Source: Rhodopirellula europaea 6C (GTDB taxonomy: Bacteria > Planctomycetota > Planctomycetia > Pirellulales > Pirellulaceae). From it: DNA of 64,000 nucleotides. Position 1 is the stretch's first letter. Every line of letters starts with the position of its first letter. A model generated the notes under the pieces. That model saw only the letters and a program-made list of their open reading frames with translations. It made no database searches and had not been told where the DNA came from. The translations under genes and the position numbers were made by a program. Below are positions 39,817 to 51,910 of the stretch, in pieces. Where the stretch lies: contig NZ_ANMO01000168.1 in the NCBI RefSeq assembly GCF_000338295.1, forward strand, positions 40,827-104,826, given 5' to 3'.

Positions 39817-40941
39817 TCAATTTCGGCTCTGCGCCGGCAGCCCGTCGTCGCTGGGGACAAAGAACGCGTCAAAGTCACCCCCTGAATTGGCGGTCCCCTC
39901 CAAGTCGTATTCTTCGGACACCAGCGACCCCAACCAAGCTTGGATCCGATTGGCACCGTCCGCGTGCGAATGGTGAGTCGCCACTTCACTGGCGTAATTG
40001 ATCAAATCATAAACCCGAGCCTTGCTAGGTAAGATCCGGCGGCGTTTGTCACTCAGCGCGTCCAGATTTGCTAGGCCGTAAAGCTCGTTCAGGTCTCCTG
40101 CGAGCGAACGAAACCGACCAATCAAACCATCCTGCGTCAGTTGCTTGTCCCGACGCAGGGACTCTAGCAACTCGTTCAGTCGAAGACACTCGTGCACCGA
40201 CGCCCATGAAGTCTGACTTGATTCGAATCGCTGTCGCAGGGCCGCATAGCCGTCGCCGTTGTCAAACGATTCAATCGCCCGGACAATGCAGTGTTCCATG
40301 TTCTTGCCGACCGGCACATCGCTGCGGAATGCCTTGGCGTGCCCGATCATTCCGTTGCTGCACACCAACCGCAGCATCGACAGAAACAGTCGGGGATGCC
40401 CATAGCCATCGACCGGAGTCTCCAAACAAAACCGGTCGCGGAACTGATCACCACCGATCGCGAATTGACGACTGCCACCGCGGGGTGCATGCGTACTGGT
40501 CACAACTCCGTTGTGGTACCGAATGTCGTCGCCTCCATTGCCATCTAGCAAACTGCGAATGTCGTCGTAGCGGATGATCGGTCGATTGGGATTGGTCACG
40601 GCCAACAATTGGTCCGATCGCTTCGACGAAGAACTCGGTGATCGAGCGATGCAGTAGCGAAATGTCACATCGTCTCGCTGTGACTGAATCCGCGAAAAGA
40701 CTTCGTCAGGACGGAAATAGCGGAACACGTTTTCCGCGATTCCGAACCGAGTGAAGAACGATCGCCAGAACCGACGAGTGGCGACAACCGGCTGCCCATC
40801 AATTTCCAGTTCACGCAGACTGATCCGGCCACCGGGAGAACGATGCACAGCCCCGACTTGGATGTCGCCAACGCTGGCCAGTGCATAACTGAAACGAGGA
40901 GAGGTTTGGGATTCGCTTGAGATCGTTGATGAAGTCGACAT
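39817..40941 (-). CDS. DUF932 family protein
   Basis: 374 residues. It carries the DUF932 hallmark LRLVCSNGMIG (CSNGM at 194-198) preceded by a beta-rich region with DQFRDRFCLETPVDGYG. Such proteins are common on plasmids and phages and in some chromosomes; the function is unknown. The mid-region has helices with an NELLESLRRDKQLT stretch. It starts 60 bp after the SF2 helicase on the same strand, so the two probably form a unit; the pair sits behind uvrB. Confidence 0.8.
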   Translation of the reverse strand: MSTSSTISSESQTSPRFSYALASVGDIQVGAVHRSPGGRISLRELEIDGQPVVATRRFWRSFFTRFGIAENVFRYFRPDEVFSRIQSQRDDVTFRYCIARSPSSSSKRSDQLLAVTNPNRPIIRYDDIRSLLDGNGGDDIRYHNGVVTSTHAPRGGSRQFAIGGDQFRDRFCLETPVDGYGHPRLFLSMLRLVCSNGMIGHAKAFRSDVPVGKNMEHCIVRAIESFDNGDGYAALRQRFESSQTSWASVHECLRLNELLESLRRDKQLTQDGLIGRFRSLAGDLNELYGLANLDALSDKRRRILPSKARVYDLINYASEVATHHSHADGANRIQAWLGSLVSEEYDLEGTANSGGDFDAFFVPSDDGLPAQSRN

Positions 40942-41001
40942 GATTGGTTTCCGTGAATGGGGTCAAAAATTCGATTGAATGCGTGAACTGCGAGTCCGGT
41001 G

Positions 41002-42183
41002 CTAGCGAGCCAACCGGTGCATACGACGACGCGGCCGATGAGCGGCAATGAGTTTCGGCAGACTCACGTTGGCCTTTGCGACTCGCTGACGAGCAGCCAT
41101 GGCCATCGCGTCCAACTGGCGGTTGCCAGCGATGCTTCGCCAACCGTATTCGGTCCACAAATACTGCTCGGCGGGGATCGCCGTTCGCATCATTGGGTGC
41201 CGTGTATGCCGACACTGAACGACCTGCTTGATCGGTTCCGATTCGCATTTGCGAAGACCACGTCCGGCCATTTGAATCGTGGTTCCCTGACCGCTCGGCC
41301 GACAGAACACGGTCTTCAACGTCGGACAATCAAAACCTTCGGTGAGGATCGCCATGTTGATCAGCACGTCGGTATGACCTTCGATGAAGTCGGCTAACTG
41401 ACGATCGCGATTCGTTTTCGCGGTCACCACATCGCTGCGAATACCCGCTTCGTCCAACCGCGACTTCAGTTCGTCACACTCCGTTTGTTTGTGAAAGAAC
41501 ACCAGCGACTTCCCCCATCGCTCTGGTTCATCGATCAACAAGTCAGCCAATGACTGTGGCGTGTACTCCTCAATCGTGTAGTGGTGATAGGCGCTCAAAA
41601 ACCCATCCGCGATCAAGTGAGCAATGCCCGCATCTCGAATCACATTTTCGAAACACAGTTTGACACGGTCGGTTCGATATGGCGTCGCGGACAATCCCAG
41701 CGTCCATCGCGGTTGAATTTGCCCATGCAAGTTGGCCATGCTTGTCGCCGCATCATGTTGTGCCTCGTCGATCACCAACAAATCCACATCCGGCGGTTCC
41801 TTGTCAAACATGCTGATCAAATGCATGTCGAGTCCAAACTGTCGACGAACGTTTTCCGCTTGAGCTTGGGCCAACAGATTTCTCCGCATCGCGACCCAAC
41901 CGACTCGAATACCGAATGTACGCTGCATGATCGCAGCGATGGCCAATCCCATCACCGTCTTACCGCTTCCGGTGGGACTTTCAATCAGAACGCTGGCTGG
42001 GCGTGAACCGCCCTGCCCTGCCCCGTCGAACTCAGAACAAGTCTCAGGTTTGCCACACCCAAACGCGTTGAGTGTTCGCCGGATGATGCGGTGTTGATAC
42101 GGGCGGGGTTGAATCGCAAATCCATCCAAATCCAAGTTGGAGGACGGCTCGGATGAGATCGCTGGCAAAATCGCAGTGGACAT
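41002..42183 (-). CDS. SF2 DEAD/DEAH-type helicase
   Basis: 393-residue superfamily-2 helicase core similar to type-III-restriction/RadD-like ATPases. Q-like QPRPYQ (25-30), Walker A SPTGSGKT (69-76), Walker B DEAQH (139-143), SATPYRTD (166-173), and motif VI QMAGRGLR near 303-310. The C-terminus is short and basic, without a zinc cluster. GAAAGGGA precedes the ATG at 42181-42183. Just before Walker A the protein has a GAGQGG insertion (54-59) encoded by the dispersed G-rich repeat. It starts 21 bp after the uvrB stop, so it is probably co-transcribed with uvrB. Confidence 0.88.
   Translation of the reverse strand: MSTAILPAISSEPSSNLDLDGFAIQPRPYQHRIIRRTLNAFGCGKPETCSEFDGAGQGGSRPASVLIESPTGSGKTVMGLAIAAIMQRTFGIRVGWVAMRRNLLAQAQAENVRRQFGLDMHLISMFDKEPPDVDLLVIDEAQHDAATSMANLHGQIQPRWTLGLSATPYRTDRVKLCFENVIRDAGIAHLIADGFLSAYHHYTIEEYTPQSLADLLIDEPERWGKSLVFFHKQTECDELKSRLDEAGIRSDVVTAKTNRDRQLADFIEGHTDVLINMAILTEGFDCPTLKTVFCRPSGQGTTIQMAGRGLRKCESEPIKQVVQCRHTRHPMMRTAIPAEQYLWTEYGWRSIAGNRQLDAMAMAARQRVAKANVSLPKLIAAHRPRRRMHRLAR
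42008..42024. repeat. Dispersed G-rich 17-mer, copy inside the helicase gene
   Basis: CCGCCCTGCCCTGCCCC, identical to 1224-1240 in flhF. It is translated as GAGQGG a few residues upstream of the helicase Walker A, where related helicases have no such insertion that I know of. Confidence 0.6.
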
Positions 42184-42204
42184 CGTGTTCCCTTTCTGCA
42201 GGTG

Positions 42205-44466
<2,262 letters not shown>

Positions 44467-44548
44467 GCCAGCACTTTAGCAAACTGTCGAATCATTCGGC
44501 AAAGACCCTCCGCCTTCGATTCTCGCCCCTGAATTTCAACGCACTGCC

Positions 44549-45184
44549 ATGGCGAAGCTGTATTTCTACTATTCCACGATGAATGCCGGTAAATCCACGG
44601 TATTGCTGCAGTCCAGCTACAACTATCGCGAACGCGGGATGAACACGCTGATCCTGTCTCCCGAGATCGACACCCGTTTTGGCAGCGGCAAAGTCGCCTC
44701 GCGAATTGGCATCGAATCGGAGTCCGTTTCATTCAACACGTCCGACAACTTACTGAACCTGGTTCGTAACGAAACACGCACCAATCCGCTTCACTGCGTT
44801 CTGGTCGACGAGGCTCAGTTTTTGACTCGAACCCAAGTGCGACAGCTCAGCGATGTTTGCGACGACCTGGACATTCCGGTGCTGGCGTATGGATTGCGAA
44901 CGGATTTCCAAGGCAATCTGTTCGAAGGCAGCGAACACCTGCTGGCCTGGGCCGACACCCTGACGGAACTCAAAACGATTTGCCACTGCGGTCGCAAAGC
45001 CACCATGGTGCTGCGAGTGAGCGAATCCGGCCAGGTCATTCGTGACGGTGAGCAGGTTCAAATTGGGGGCAACGAACGGTACCAAACGGTTTGTCGTCTT
45101 CATTTCAAAGAAGCGATCTACCAACGCTCGGAAGACGAGCTTCCTTTGCTGGATTCAAACGAACCTCGCCAATCGGAACGCTGA
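44549..45184 (+). CDS. tdk: Thymidine kinase
   Basis: 211 residues, type II thymidine kinase. P-loop MNAGKS (11-16), Walker B LVDEAQF, lid and substrate segment YGLRTDFQG, and the zinc site CHCGRKA plus a later VCRLHF. It makes dTMP from thymidine in the salvage pathway. The C-terminal tail ([19 protein letters not shown]) is unconserved. rnr follows 78 bp downstream. Confidence 0.95.
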   Translation: MAKLYFYYSTMNAGKSTVLLQSSYNYRERGMNTLILSPEIDTRFGSGKVASRIGIESESVSFNTSDNLLNLVRNETRTNPLHCVLVDEAQFLTRTQVRQLSDVCDDLDIPVLAYGLRTDFQGNLFEGSEHLLAWADTLTELKTICHCGRKATMVLRVSESGQVIRDGEQVQIGGNERYQTVCRLHFKEAIYQRSEDELPLLDSNEPRQSER

Positions 45185-45262
45185 AAACCTCAGATCAAAT
45201 CAGCCACACCCGCGAACAACACGTCCTACCCCGCACGAGCCCCGGTCGACTATTCTGGGGCC

Positions 45263-47557
45263 ATGCAAGTCTCACAAGAATTGATCGATCGCGTTCTGCG
45301 ACTCGTTCACGCGGCGGAATACCGTCCCAGCAAACCCAAACAAATCGCCGCCCTTCTCGAACTGGACGCGGATGGCTATCGCGAAGTCCGCCGGGTGATC
45401 AAACAATTGGTCCTCGAAGGACGATTGATCTACGGCGGAAACCACTTGGTCGTCGCGGCAGCCGCCGTTGGTGGTCCCACCGACCAAATTCGCGGGACAT
45501 TTCGACGCGCCATGGGCGGCGGCTTCGGTTTCGTTCGTCCCTCCAGCGGCGGTGGCAATGCGGACGCGGATGTTCCCGAAGATGTCTTCGTTCCCCCGGG
45601 AATGACCGCCGGTGCCTTGGAAGGTGACCTGGTCGCCGTGACGATCGAACCGAGTCGCCGAGGCGGGATTGAAGGCAAGGTAGTCGAGGTGCTGCAGCGA
45701 GCACGTCGTCAATTCACCGGAACGTTCTTTTCCTCCCCCCTGCCCGACCAACCTGGGTCCGACACGATCGAAGGTCCCGTCGTCTATCTGGACGGTGTGC
45801 ACTACGAAGCTCCGGTTAGCGTCGGCGACGTGCGAGGGTTGCCGTTGCAAGACGGCGACAAGATCTTTGTCGAGATTGTCGACTTCCCCGATGAAGAATC
45901 TGGCGGTGGCGAAGCAGTCATTCTCGAACGCTTGGGAAGCAGCAAGAACCCCGCGATCGACACCCTGACGATCATGCGGCAATACGCGCTGCCCGATGAA
46001 TTCCCAGAAGAGGTCTTGGACGAAGCTCGTGAGCAAGCCGATGCGTTCGATGACGACGTCGTGCCGGCAGACCGCAATGACCTGACCGACATGTTGACGA
46101 TCACGATCGACCCGTTCGATGCACGTGACTTCGACGATGCGATCTCACTACAACGTGAAAAAGGTCGATGGCGACTGTGGGTGCACATCGCCGACGTCAG
46201 CCACTTTGTTCCGCCTGGTGGAAAACTGGATGTCGAAGCGCGTCGTCGTGGAACGAGCGTCTATCTGCCCGACCGTGTGATCCCGATGATCCCGGAAATC
46301 ATCAGCAACCACCTCGCCTCACTGCAGCCCGAACGCATGCGTTTGGTGAAGACGGTCGAGATCGAAATGCTGGATGATCTGACCATCACTCACAGCGAAG
46401 TTCACAACGCTGCCATCCGCAGCGACAAGCGATTCAACTACGAGCAAATCGACCAGTTCCTCGCCTCCCCCGAAGCCTTTCAGAAGGACTGGGGAGATCC
46501 AATTTGCGAACTGCTGACGCACATGCACACGCTCGCGATGCAAATTCGCAAGCGTCGATTCAAAGACGGCGCACTGTCGATGGACATGCCGGACATCAAG
46601 CTCGAACTGGATCGAACGGGCAAGGTCAAAGGTGCTTACCAAACCGAGAACACCGAAAGCCATCAGATCATCGAAGAGTTCATGCTGCTGGGCAACGAAG
46701 CCGTTGCGACTTGGCTGGATGATCAAGAACTCAATTTCCTGCACCGCATTCACGCACCGCCTGAACGCCGCAAACTGCGACAACTGACCAGCTTTGTCAA
46801 AGACCTCGGGCTGGGTTTTGACAACGTCGAAAGCCGCTTTGAAATCCAAGCGGTCTTGGACAAGGTCGCCGGCACCACGCTTGAAAACGCCGTCAACTTC
46901 GCTGTGCTGAAAAGCATGAGCAAAGCGGTTTACGGCCCACACCGTGAAGGACACTACGCGCTCGACAAAGAACACTACTGTCACTTCACCAGCCCCATCC
47001 GCCGGTACCCCGACCTCAGCGTCCACCGCTTGGTGCAGCGTCTGATTGAGAAGAAATCGACACCAGATGAATCCTTCGCGGAGTTGGTCAAACTCGGTCA
47101 CGAATGCAGCGACGCCGAACGCAACGCCGCTCAAGCCGAACGCGAATTGATCCAACTGAAGTTGCTTCACTTCTTGAAAAAGAAACAAGGCGAAACGCTC
47201 GAGGCAGTGATCAGTCGCGTCTTTGCCGACGGCATTCACGCTCGCTGTCTGAAGCTTCCCGTCGACGGTTTCATCCCGGTCACGGAACTGCCCAGCGATC
47301 AATATCGATTCGAACGTCGCGGGCAAAGTTTAACGGGCTTCAAATCAGGCAACCGGTTCCGACTGGGTGACCATCTGACGGTCCGAATCGGCAAGGTCGA
47401 TCTGCAAGACCGACAGCTGTACCTCGAAGTCGTCAAGAACCACTCCGCGGCGAAAGATGACCAGCGAGGCACGTCTGGCAAAAAGTCAAAGAAGTCACCT
47501 CTGAGACATCAAAAGAAGTCCGATCGACGCGAAAAGAAGAAGCGACGTCGTCGGTAG
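45263..47557 (+). CDS. rnr: Ribonuclease R
   Basis: 764 residues of the RNase II/RNB superfamily. N-terminal helix-turn-helix and cold-shock domains (about 1-230), the RNB catalytic block with DPFDARDFDDAIS from residue 283 (four conserved Asp), GPHREGHYALDKEHYCHFTSPIRRYPDL near 555-580, an S1 domain (about 640-725) and a Lys/Arg-rich tail (KKSKKSPLRHQKKSDRREKK) as in RNase R but not RNase II. It degrades structured RNA 3'-5'. With the yhaM-like gene, the window holds two exoribonucleases. Confidence 0.95.
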   Translation: MQVSQELIDRVLRLVHAAEYRPSKPKQIAALLELDADGYREVRRVIKQLVLEGRLIYGGNHLVVAAAAVGGPTDQIRGTFRRAMGGGFGFVRPSSGGGNADADVPEDVFVPPGMTAGALEGDLVAVTIEPSRRGGIEGKVVEVLQRARRQFTGTFFSSPLPDQPGSDTIEGPVVYLDGVHYEAPVSVGDVRGLPLQDGDKIFVEIVDFPDEESGGGEAVILERLGSSKNPAIDTLTIMRQYALPDEFPEEVLDEAREQADAFDDDVVPADRNDLTDMLTITIDPFDARDFDDAISLQREKGRWRLWVHIADVSHFVPPGGKLDVEARRRGTSVYLPDRVIPMIPEIISNHLASLQPERMRLVKTVEIEMLDDLTITHSEVHNAAIRSDKRFNYEQIDQFLASPEAFQKDWGDPICELLTHMHTLAMQIRKRRFKDGALSMDMPDIKLELDRTGKVKGAYQTENTESHQIIEEFMLLGNEAVATWLDDQELNFLHRIHAPPERRKLRQLTSFVKDLGLGFDNVESRFEIQAVLDKVAGTTLENAVNFAVLKSMSKAVYGPHREGHYALDKEHYCHFTSPIRRYPDLSVHRLVQRLIEKKSTPDESFAELVKLGHECSDAERNAAQAERELIQLKLLHFLKKKQGETLEAVISRVFADGIHARCLKLPVDGFIPVTELPSDQYRFERRGQSLTGFKSGNRFRLGDHLTVRIGKVDLQDRQLYLEVVKNHSAAKDDQRGTSGKKSKKSPLRHQKKSDRREKKKRRRR

Positions 47558-47648
47558 ATCAGAGGCTTATCGTCGCGAAACGACCGAAGGCTTGATTTCA
47601 CGATGGGGTCCACCGTGCCACGGGTTTTGATTCTTTTCTATCGTTGCC

Positions 47649-48368
47649 ATGAACGTTCTCATCCTCACCGGCGCCGGAATCTCTGCTGAATCCGGCATCC
47701 CAACCTTCCGCGACGCCAACGGATTGTGGGAAGGGCACGCCGTTGAAGAAGTCGCCACGCCTCAAGGATTCGCACGCAATCCCGATTTGGTGCATGAGTT
47801 CTACAACCAGCGACGCCGAGCGTTGCTGAACCCTGAGATCCAACCCAACCCGGCGCACGTCGCTCTGGCCGAATTTGAACGCGACCATCTAGACAATGGT
47901 CGCGGCGATTTCCTCTTGGTGACTCAGAATATCGACAACCTCCACCAACGTGCCGGCAGCCAAAACGTGCTGGCAATGCATGGTCAACTGCTGCAGGCTC
48001 GCTGTTTTTATTCCGAAGAGATCTTCGAATGGACCGGCGACCTGAGCGTCGACACACCGCATCCGGAAGATCCCGACAACGACGCCATGCGAGGTTGCTT
48101 GCGTCCCAATGTTGTCTGGTTTGGCGAGATGCCAATCGGACTGACACAAATAGAGAAGGCCGCAACAACAGCCGATCTGTTCATCGCCATCGGAACATCT
48201 GGCGTCGTCTATCCTGCCGCCGGCATCGTGGCTCAAACGCCCCCGCACTGCCGCCGCATCGAAGTCAACTTGGACGACACGCCCGCCTCGAGTGCGTTCG
48301 ACGAAACGATTCGTGGTGCGGCCAGCGTCGAAATCCCGAAGCTACTCGATCACTTCAAAGCGATGTAA
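47649..48368 (+). CDS. cobB: Sirtuin (class III NAD-dependent deacylase)
   Basis: 239 residues. [14 protein letters not shown] (8-21), TQNIDNLH (92-99) and catalytic H111 define a SIR2 enzyme. The Y52-x-x-R55 pair (EFYNQRR) is the acidic-acyl specificity signature of SIRT5-like class III sirtuins, pointing to desuccinylation/demalonylation as well as deacetylation. Only two Cys (C119 and C150, the latter in RGCLRP) remain of the usual four zinc ligands. Its 3' end overlaps the convergent next gene by 19 nt. Confidence 0.92.
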   Translation: MNVLILTGAGISAESGIPTFRDANGLWEGHAVEEVATPQGFARNPDLVHEFYNQRRRALLNPEIQPNPAHVALAEFERDHLDNGRGDFLLVTQNIDNLHQRAGSQNVLAMHGQLLQARCFYSEEIFEWTGDLSVDTPHPEDPDNDAMRGCLRPNVVWFGEMPIGLTQIEKAATTADLFIAIGTSGVVYPAAGIVAQTPPHCRRIEVNLDDTPASSAFDETIRGAASVEIPKLLDHFKAM

Positions 48369-49309
48369 ACATCCGTGATGAGATCTTTGGTTTCGGTTGT
48401 TTCCGGATCGTTGCGATAGACCTCACACCCGATCGCTTTGGCCATCTTCAGTTTTTTGTAGCGGATGTATTGAATCCCGCCCGACCACGCGTTGCCAAGA
48501 TGAGCGTAGTCACCGACGTGCCGGACCAATAGAAACTTGCCGGCCGGAACAGTGTCCGCAACACAGCCCTCCGGCACGGGCGTGCCAGCATCGGCCAAAT
48601 AACCCGCGGTGTAGTCGAACCATCGTTTGCGAAGGTCCGATGTCGTGTGATACAGGCTGGCCCATTCATGAACGCGTTCGTCATCCGCGTTGTAGTGTGG
48701 TTTGACTCGTTCCAACGTTTCAGTCATGTGACAACCGATGTCGTCCATCGTGCAACCACCACGTTGGCCGATGATCATGCGATCGGGTTCGTTGACAACG
48801 CCTTTGATTTCAAGCTCTGAAAGCACCTCACCGGTTTCGACGAACTGTTTGAACATCCGCAACCCGCGTTCGTAGTCCATGCCCACGAACGTTTCCATCA
48901 TCGATCGCATCCAAAACAGAAACCACGGCAACTTGCCTCGCATGTGCCAGGTGATTTTGGAGCCTGGTAGACCATCCGTCATCACGGGATGGATTTCGAA
49001 CTCCACCTTGGACTGCGACTTAAACGGCTTGATGAACGCCAAGTCGGCTTGCACCGATGAGTTTGCTGATCGACTCTGCGGAGCCTGAAGTCCGCGATGG
49101 GTCATCGACCCCTCGCCAACCAACTCACCCTTCCAGTGATACGTCGCTCCCAATTCATTTGACGGATCGCTGACGGTTACCTCCGCATCAGGATCGACTT
49201 GCAACCAAGGCGACCAGCGGGTCCAAGTCGAATAGTTTCTGACCGCGTCATAAACATCGCGTGTATCAGCGTCGATCGTTTGGGAACGTTGAATATGAAA
49301 CGCGGGCAT
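48350..49309 (-). CDS. SRPBCC (START-like) / GyrI-like two-domain protein
   Basis: 319 residues. The N-terminal half (about 1-150) is an SRPBCC ligand-binding fold ([43 protein letters not shown]). The C-terminal half (about 160-319) is a GyrI/AraC-effector-like domain ([49 protein letters not shown]). This fusion is known in small-molecule-binding proteins of several bacteria. No DNA-binding domain is present. It overlaps cobB tail to tail. Confidence 0.85.
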   Translation of the reverse strand: MPAFHIQRSQTIDADTRDVYDAVRNYSTWTRWSPWLQVDPDAEVTVSDPSNELGATYHWKGELVGEGSMTHRGLQAPQSRSANSSVQADLAFIKPFKSQSKVEFEIHPVMTDGLPGSKITWHMRGKLPWFLFWMRSMMETFVGMDYERGLRMFKQFVETGEVLSELEIKGVVNEPDRMIIGQRGGCTMDDIGCHMTETLERVKPHYNADDERVHEWASLYHTTSDLRKRWFDYTAGYLADAGTPVPEGCVADTVPAGKFLLVRHVGDYAHLGNAWSGGIQYIRYKKLKMAKAIGCEVYRNDPETTETKDLITDVYIALK

Positions 49310-49444
49310 CGTGAATTCATCCCTTCAGGGTGGCTGACGTACCGAGGCGGATATCCTAGCAAAACCGCGCAGGAACAGCGTTGCGATGGAATTTTCAATT
49401 GCCCGCGATCGCACTCCATCATCTTGCCCCCGATTGAACGCCCT

Positions 49445-50257
49445 TTATTCGGGAATTGGCTCAGAATGCGTTTCCAATTCAATCTCGACCAGCAATGGTC
49501 GGTGATCCGAAGCGACAGGCTCATTCAGGACCTCAGACTCGACGATTCGCCACGAGTTTGCGGGATACATCGCAACATAGTCGAGTTGTCGGTTGGGCAA
49601 GCGAGCGGGGAAAGTCAGCATCGTATCGGATGTCGCGATCCGCCACTTCGTTTGCAGTGTTTGCATGGCGATTGAAGCCGGTTTCGCATTGAAGTCACCC
49701 GCAACAATGACCGGGGCATTTCCGTTGGCCAAGAGTCGATTGAGTTCAGTGGCTTGCTTCTCCCGTAGGTCGGCTCGCGCGTGATGCAGATGCGTCGTCG
49801 CGAAACGCAACGGAGTTTCGTGGGGCTGAATTTCTGCCACCCCGACGATCCGGCGTTCCCGAATAGGATCACCGGGCAACCAATGCACTTCGAGCGATTT
49901 GATGGGATACTTTGACAGAACCGCTTGCCCGTACTCGCCGCCGTCGTAGTCAATCTGCTTCGCGAATTTTCCGTGCAGACCGGTTCGAGCCGCAAGTATT
50001 TCGACTTGCTTGACCATCCCGTTTCGATGGGTGTTCTGATCCACTTCTTGGACCGCCACCAAATCAGGATCCACCGATCGGATGACGTTCGCCAAACGAT
50101 CCAGATCGATTTTCCCGTCCGTTCCCCGACCGTGGTGAATGTTGTAGCTCAGAACCCTCAGCCGGATCGTTGAACTGGTTGTTTGTTCTTGAGATTGCAC
50201 ACTCGGCGGGCGCAACACAGAGGCAAACGCTGCCAAGGCAATTGCGAGGAAGAGCAT
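49445..50257 (-). CDS. Secreted endonuclease/exonuclease/phosphatase-family protein
   Basis: 270 residues. Signal peptide (MLFLAIALAAFASVLRPPSVQS, about 1-23), then an EEP fold with LSYNIHHGRG (metal Asn), AVQEVDQN (Glu), GDFNAKP (Asp/Asn) and the terminal SDHRPL (Asp-His pair). It acts on phosphodiesters outside the cytoplasm (DNA, phospholipid or inositol phosphate; not distinguishable). I chose the ATG at 50255-50257 because it begins the signal peptide; the same frame is open 60 codons upstream. Confidence 0.87.
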   Translation of the reverse strand: MLFLAIALAAFASVLRPPSVQSQEQTTSSTIRLRVLSYNIHHGRGTDGKIDLDRLANVIRSVDPDLVAVQEVDQNTHRNGMVKQVEILAARTGLHGKFAKQIDYDGGEYGQAVLSKYPIKSLEVHWLPGDPIRERRIVGVAEIQPHETPLRFATTHLHHARADLREKQATELNRLLANGNAPVIVAGDFNAKPASIAMQTLQTKWRIATSDTMLTFPARLPNRQLDYVAMYPANSWRIVESEVLNEPVASDHRPLLVEIELETHSEPIPE

Positions 50258-50866
50258 TTTCTTGACGAACAAAATCAACTTCCGATGCGCGTTGTTTGAT
50301 TCAAATAGCAAACCGTCCCACACGACTGAAACGGAACGTCGTTCGGTTGGACTCACCGCGACGTTTCGGGCGGAGGTTACTCCGGCTCGAAACATAAATC
50401 CACCGATCGTTGCGGTGTCCTCGTTGCCGGCGTCCACTTGCGTTGCAACGGGCCGATGAAAAGCGTCAGGCAGATGATGCCTTCGTCTCTGCGGAGCCTG
50501 TCGAGACAGCTCAACCCAAAGATAGTGGCCGTAGAAAATTCCGCACCAGCCCGAAAATTGGGCTCAGCCAGAGATCAATTGGAGCGTTGAAGACGCGAGA
50601 GCATTTGAATAGGCTTCGATTCGCCGGTCAGCCAAGTTACACTGATGGACCCGCGACGGCCGTTGCCCCCCCTCTACTGGCCAGTTCGCAGGGAGTTCTG
50701 AAAACCAGTCGCTCACATGCGAGACGATGCCCCGTAATCGCATTGCGAATGACGATTCGCCTCGGATGGAGCGACTGGTAATCAAACGTTAGCTGCCGGC
50801 AGAATTCCTGATGCGCAAAGTGGGCGCAAACGGCTTCGTTTTTTCAACAAGAAAATAGGTTTTGGA
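50258..50866. other. Intergenic region without a recognised gene
   Basis: 609 bp between the divergent phosphodiesterase and HTH/GNAT genes. Open frames here (for example 50410-50781 on the plus strand) have no recognisable domain and unlikely composition. It should contain both promoters. No tRNA-like fold or clear terminator was seen. Confidence 0.4.
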
Positions 50867-51910
50867 ATGGCTCAGGCCAACGCTCAACTCAAGCAAGCTC
50901 GCCAAAGTTTAGGGTTGTCGCAGTTGCAGCTTGCGATGCGGGCAGGTGTCTCATCTCGGACGGTCCAATTCGCCGAATCCGGTCAAAATGTTTCGACCGG
51001 AACGATGCGGCGAATCGCAGGTGCATTGGGCATGCAGGCCGACCAATTGGTTCGAATCGATCCCGGCACCGGCCAAGATGGTTTCGCTGAACTTCCCTGG
51101 TCCGTCGCGGACAAATTCCGAACCAATCGCAACTTTGACGAAGGCAGCATGTGCCGCAACGAAGCCGACGTCGTCGACGTTGTCCGACAACTGCGAGAAA
51201 ACTTCAGCGTTCAAATTCAGAAGTGGGGCACGACCCAAGATCAACAACAAGCGTTGCAGAAGAACTCAGCGATCGACGAGGTCTACTTCCGTTACGAACA
51301 ACGGTACGTCGACCTGTGGCGTCGAAACCCAGGTTGCATTCGCTTGGATCGCTTCGAAGACACGGTCGGCGGAGTCAGCATTGTGCTGCCGCTGACGGCC
51401 GAATCCTTCCACGCATTTCGCGATGGAAAATTGGCGTGGCTCGATATTTCAGCGGACGACTTGGCGGATCAATCTCAGTACTTGCTTCTCGATTCGGTCA
51501 CCGAGTTTACCAAGCAGTGTCGCCGGCCCTGGTACCAAGTCACCAAGTCGCTCAGCCTCATCACGTTCAACCAAGTCGCATCGTTGGCGGAGTCACCCAA
51601 CCAATCCGACTTCGAGATGGTTTCGTTTTCCGCCAGTCCGTTGAACGAACGAAGACTCGGAACGATCGGCTTCATCCCAGAACCCACTAAGGAACCCGAA
51701 TTCAGCTATCCGATCTATTGGTTCGGCGAAGACCCACGAATTCTGGGTAAAGAAGAATACTCCAACTGGGCGACGTTCAAGCACTTCGCAATGTTGATCA
51801 AATCCGTCGACAAGGCTGGCCTTCGCCGGCGAATGATTCGAAACCTCTTGTCGATGGTCAAGCGGCTGCAGCGACCTGCGGAGTATTCGTTCTCTCGACA
51901 AGCTGCTTGA
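50867..51910 (+). CDS. XRE-family HTH protein with GNAT-like C-terminal domain
   Basis: 347 residues. An N-terminal Cro/C1-type helix-turn-helix spans about 8-62 (LGLSQLQLAMRAGVSSRTV, then GTMRRIAGALGM). The rest (about 95-320) is unassigned; strand/helix order such as GCIRLDRFEDTVGGVSIVLPLT and RRLGTIGFIPEP looks like an acetyl/acyltransferase (GNAT) fold, which is a weak inference. Its 3' end overlaps by 53 nt the convergent adenylate-forming-like gene, whose upstream partner is an acyltransferase. It may therefore be a regulator that senses or makes the product of that pair. Confidence 0.72.
   Translation: MAQANAQLKQARQSLGLSQLQLAMRAGVSSRTVQFAESGQNVSTGTMRRIAGALGMQADQLVRIDPGTGQDGFAELPWSVADKFRTNRNFDEGSMCRNEADVVDVVRQLRENFSVQIQKWGTTQDQQQALQKNSAIDEVYFRYEQRYVDLWRRNPGCIRLDRFEDTVGGVSIVLPLTAESFHAFRDGKLAWLDISADDLADQSQYLLLDSVTEFTKQCRRPWYQVTKSLSLITFNQVASLAESPNQSDFEMVSFSASPLNERRLGTIGFIPEPTKEPEFSYPIYWFGEDPRILGKEEYSNWATFKHFAMLIKSVDKAGLRRRMIRNLLSMVKRLQRPAEYSFSRQAA

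Noticed and set aside
50410..50781. 123-codon frame upstream of the HTH/GNAT gene
   Set aside because: Arg/Ser-rich composition, no domain, and no start context.
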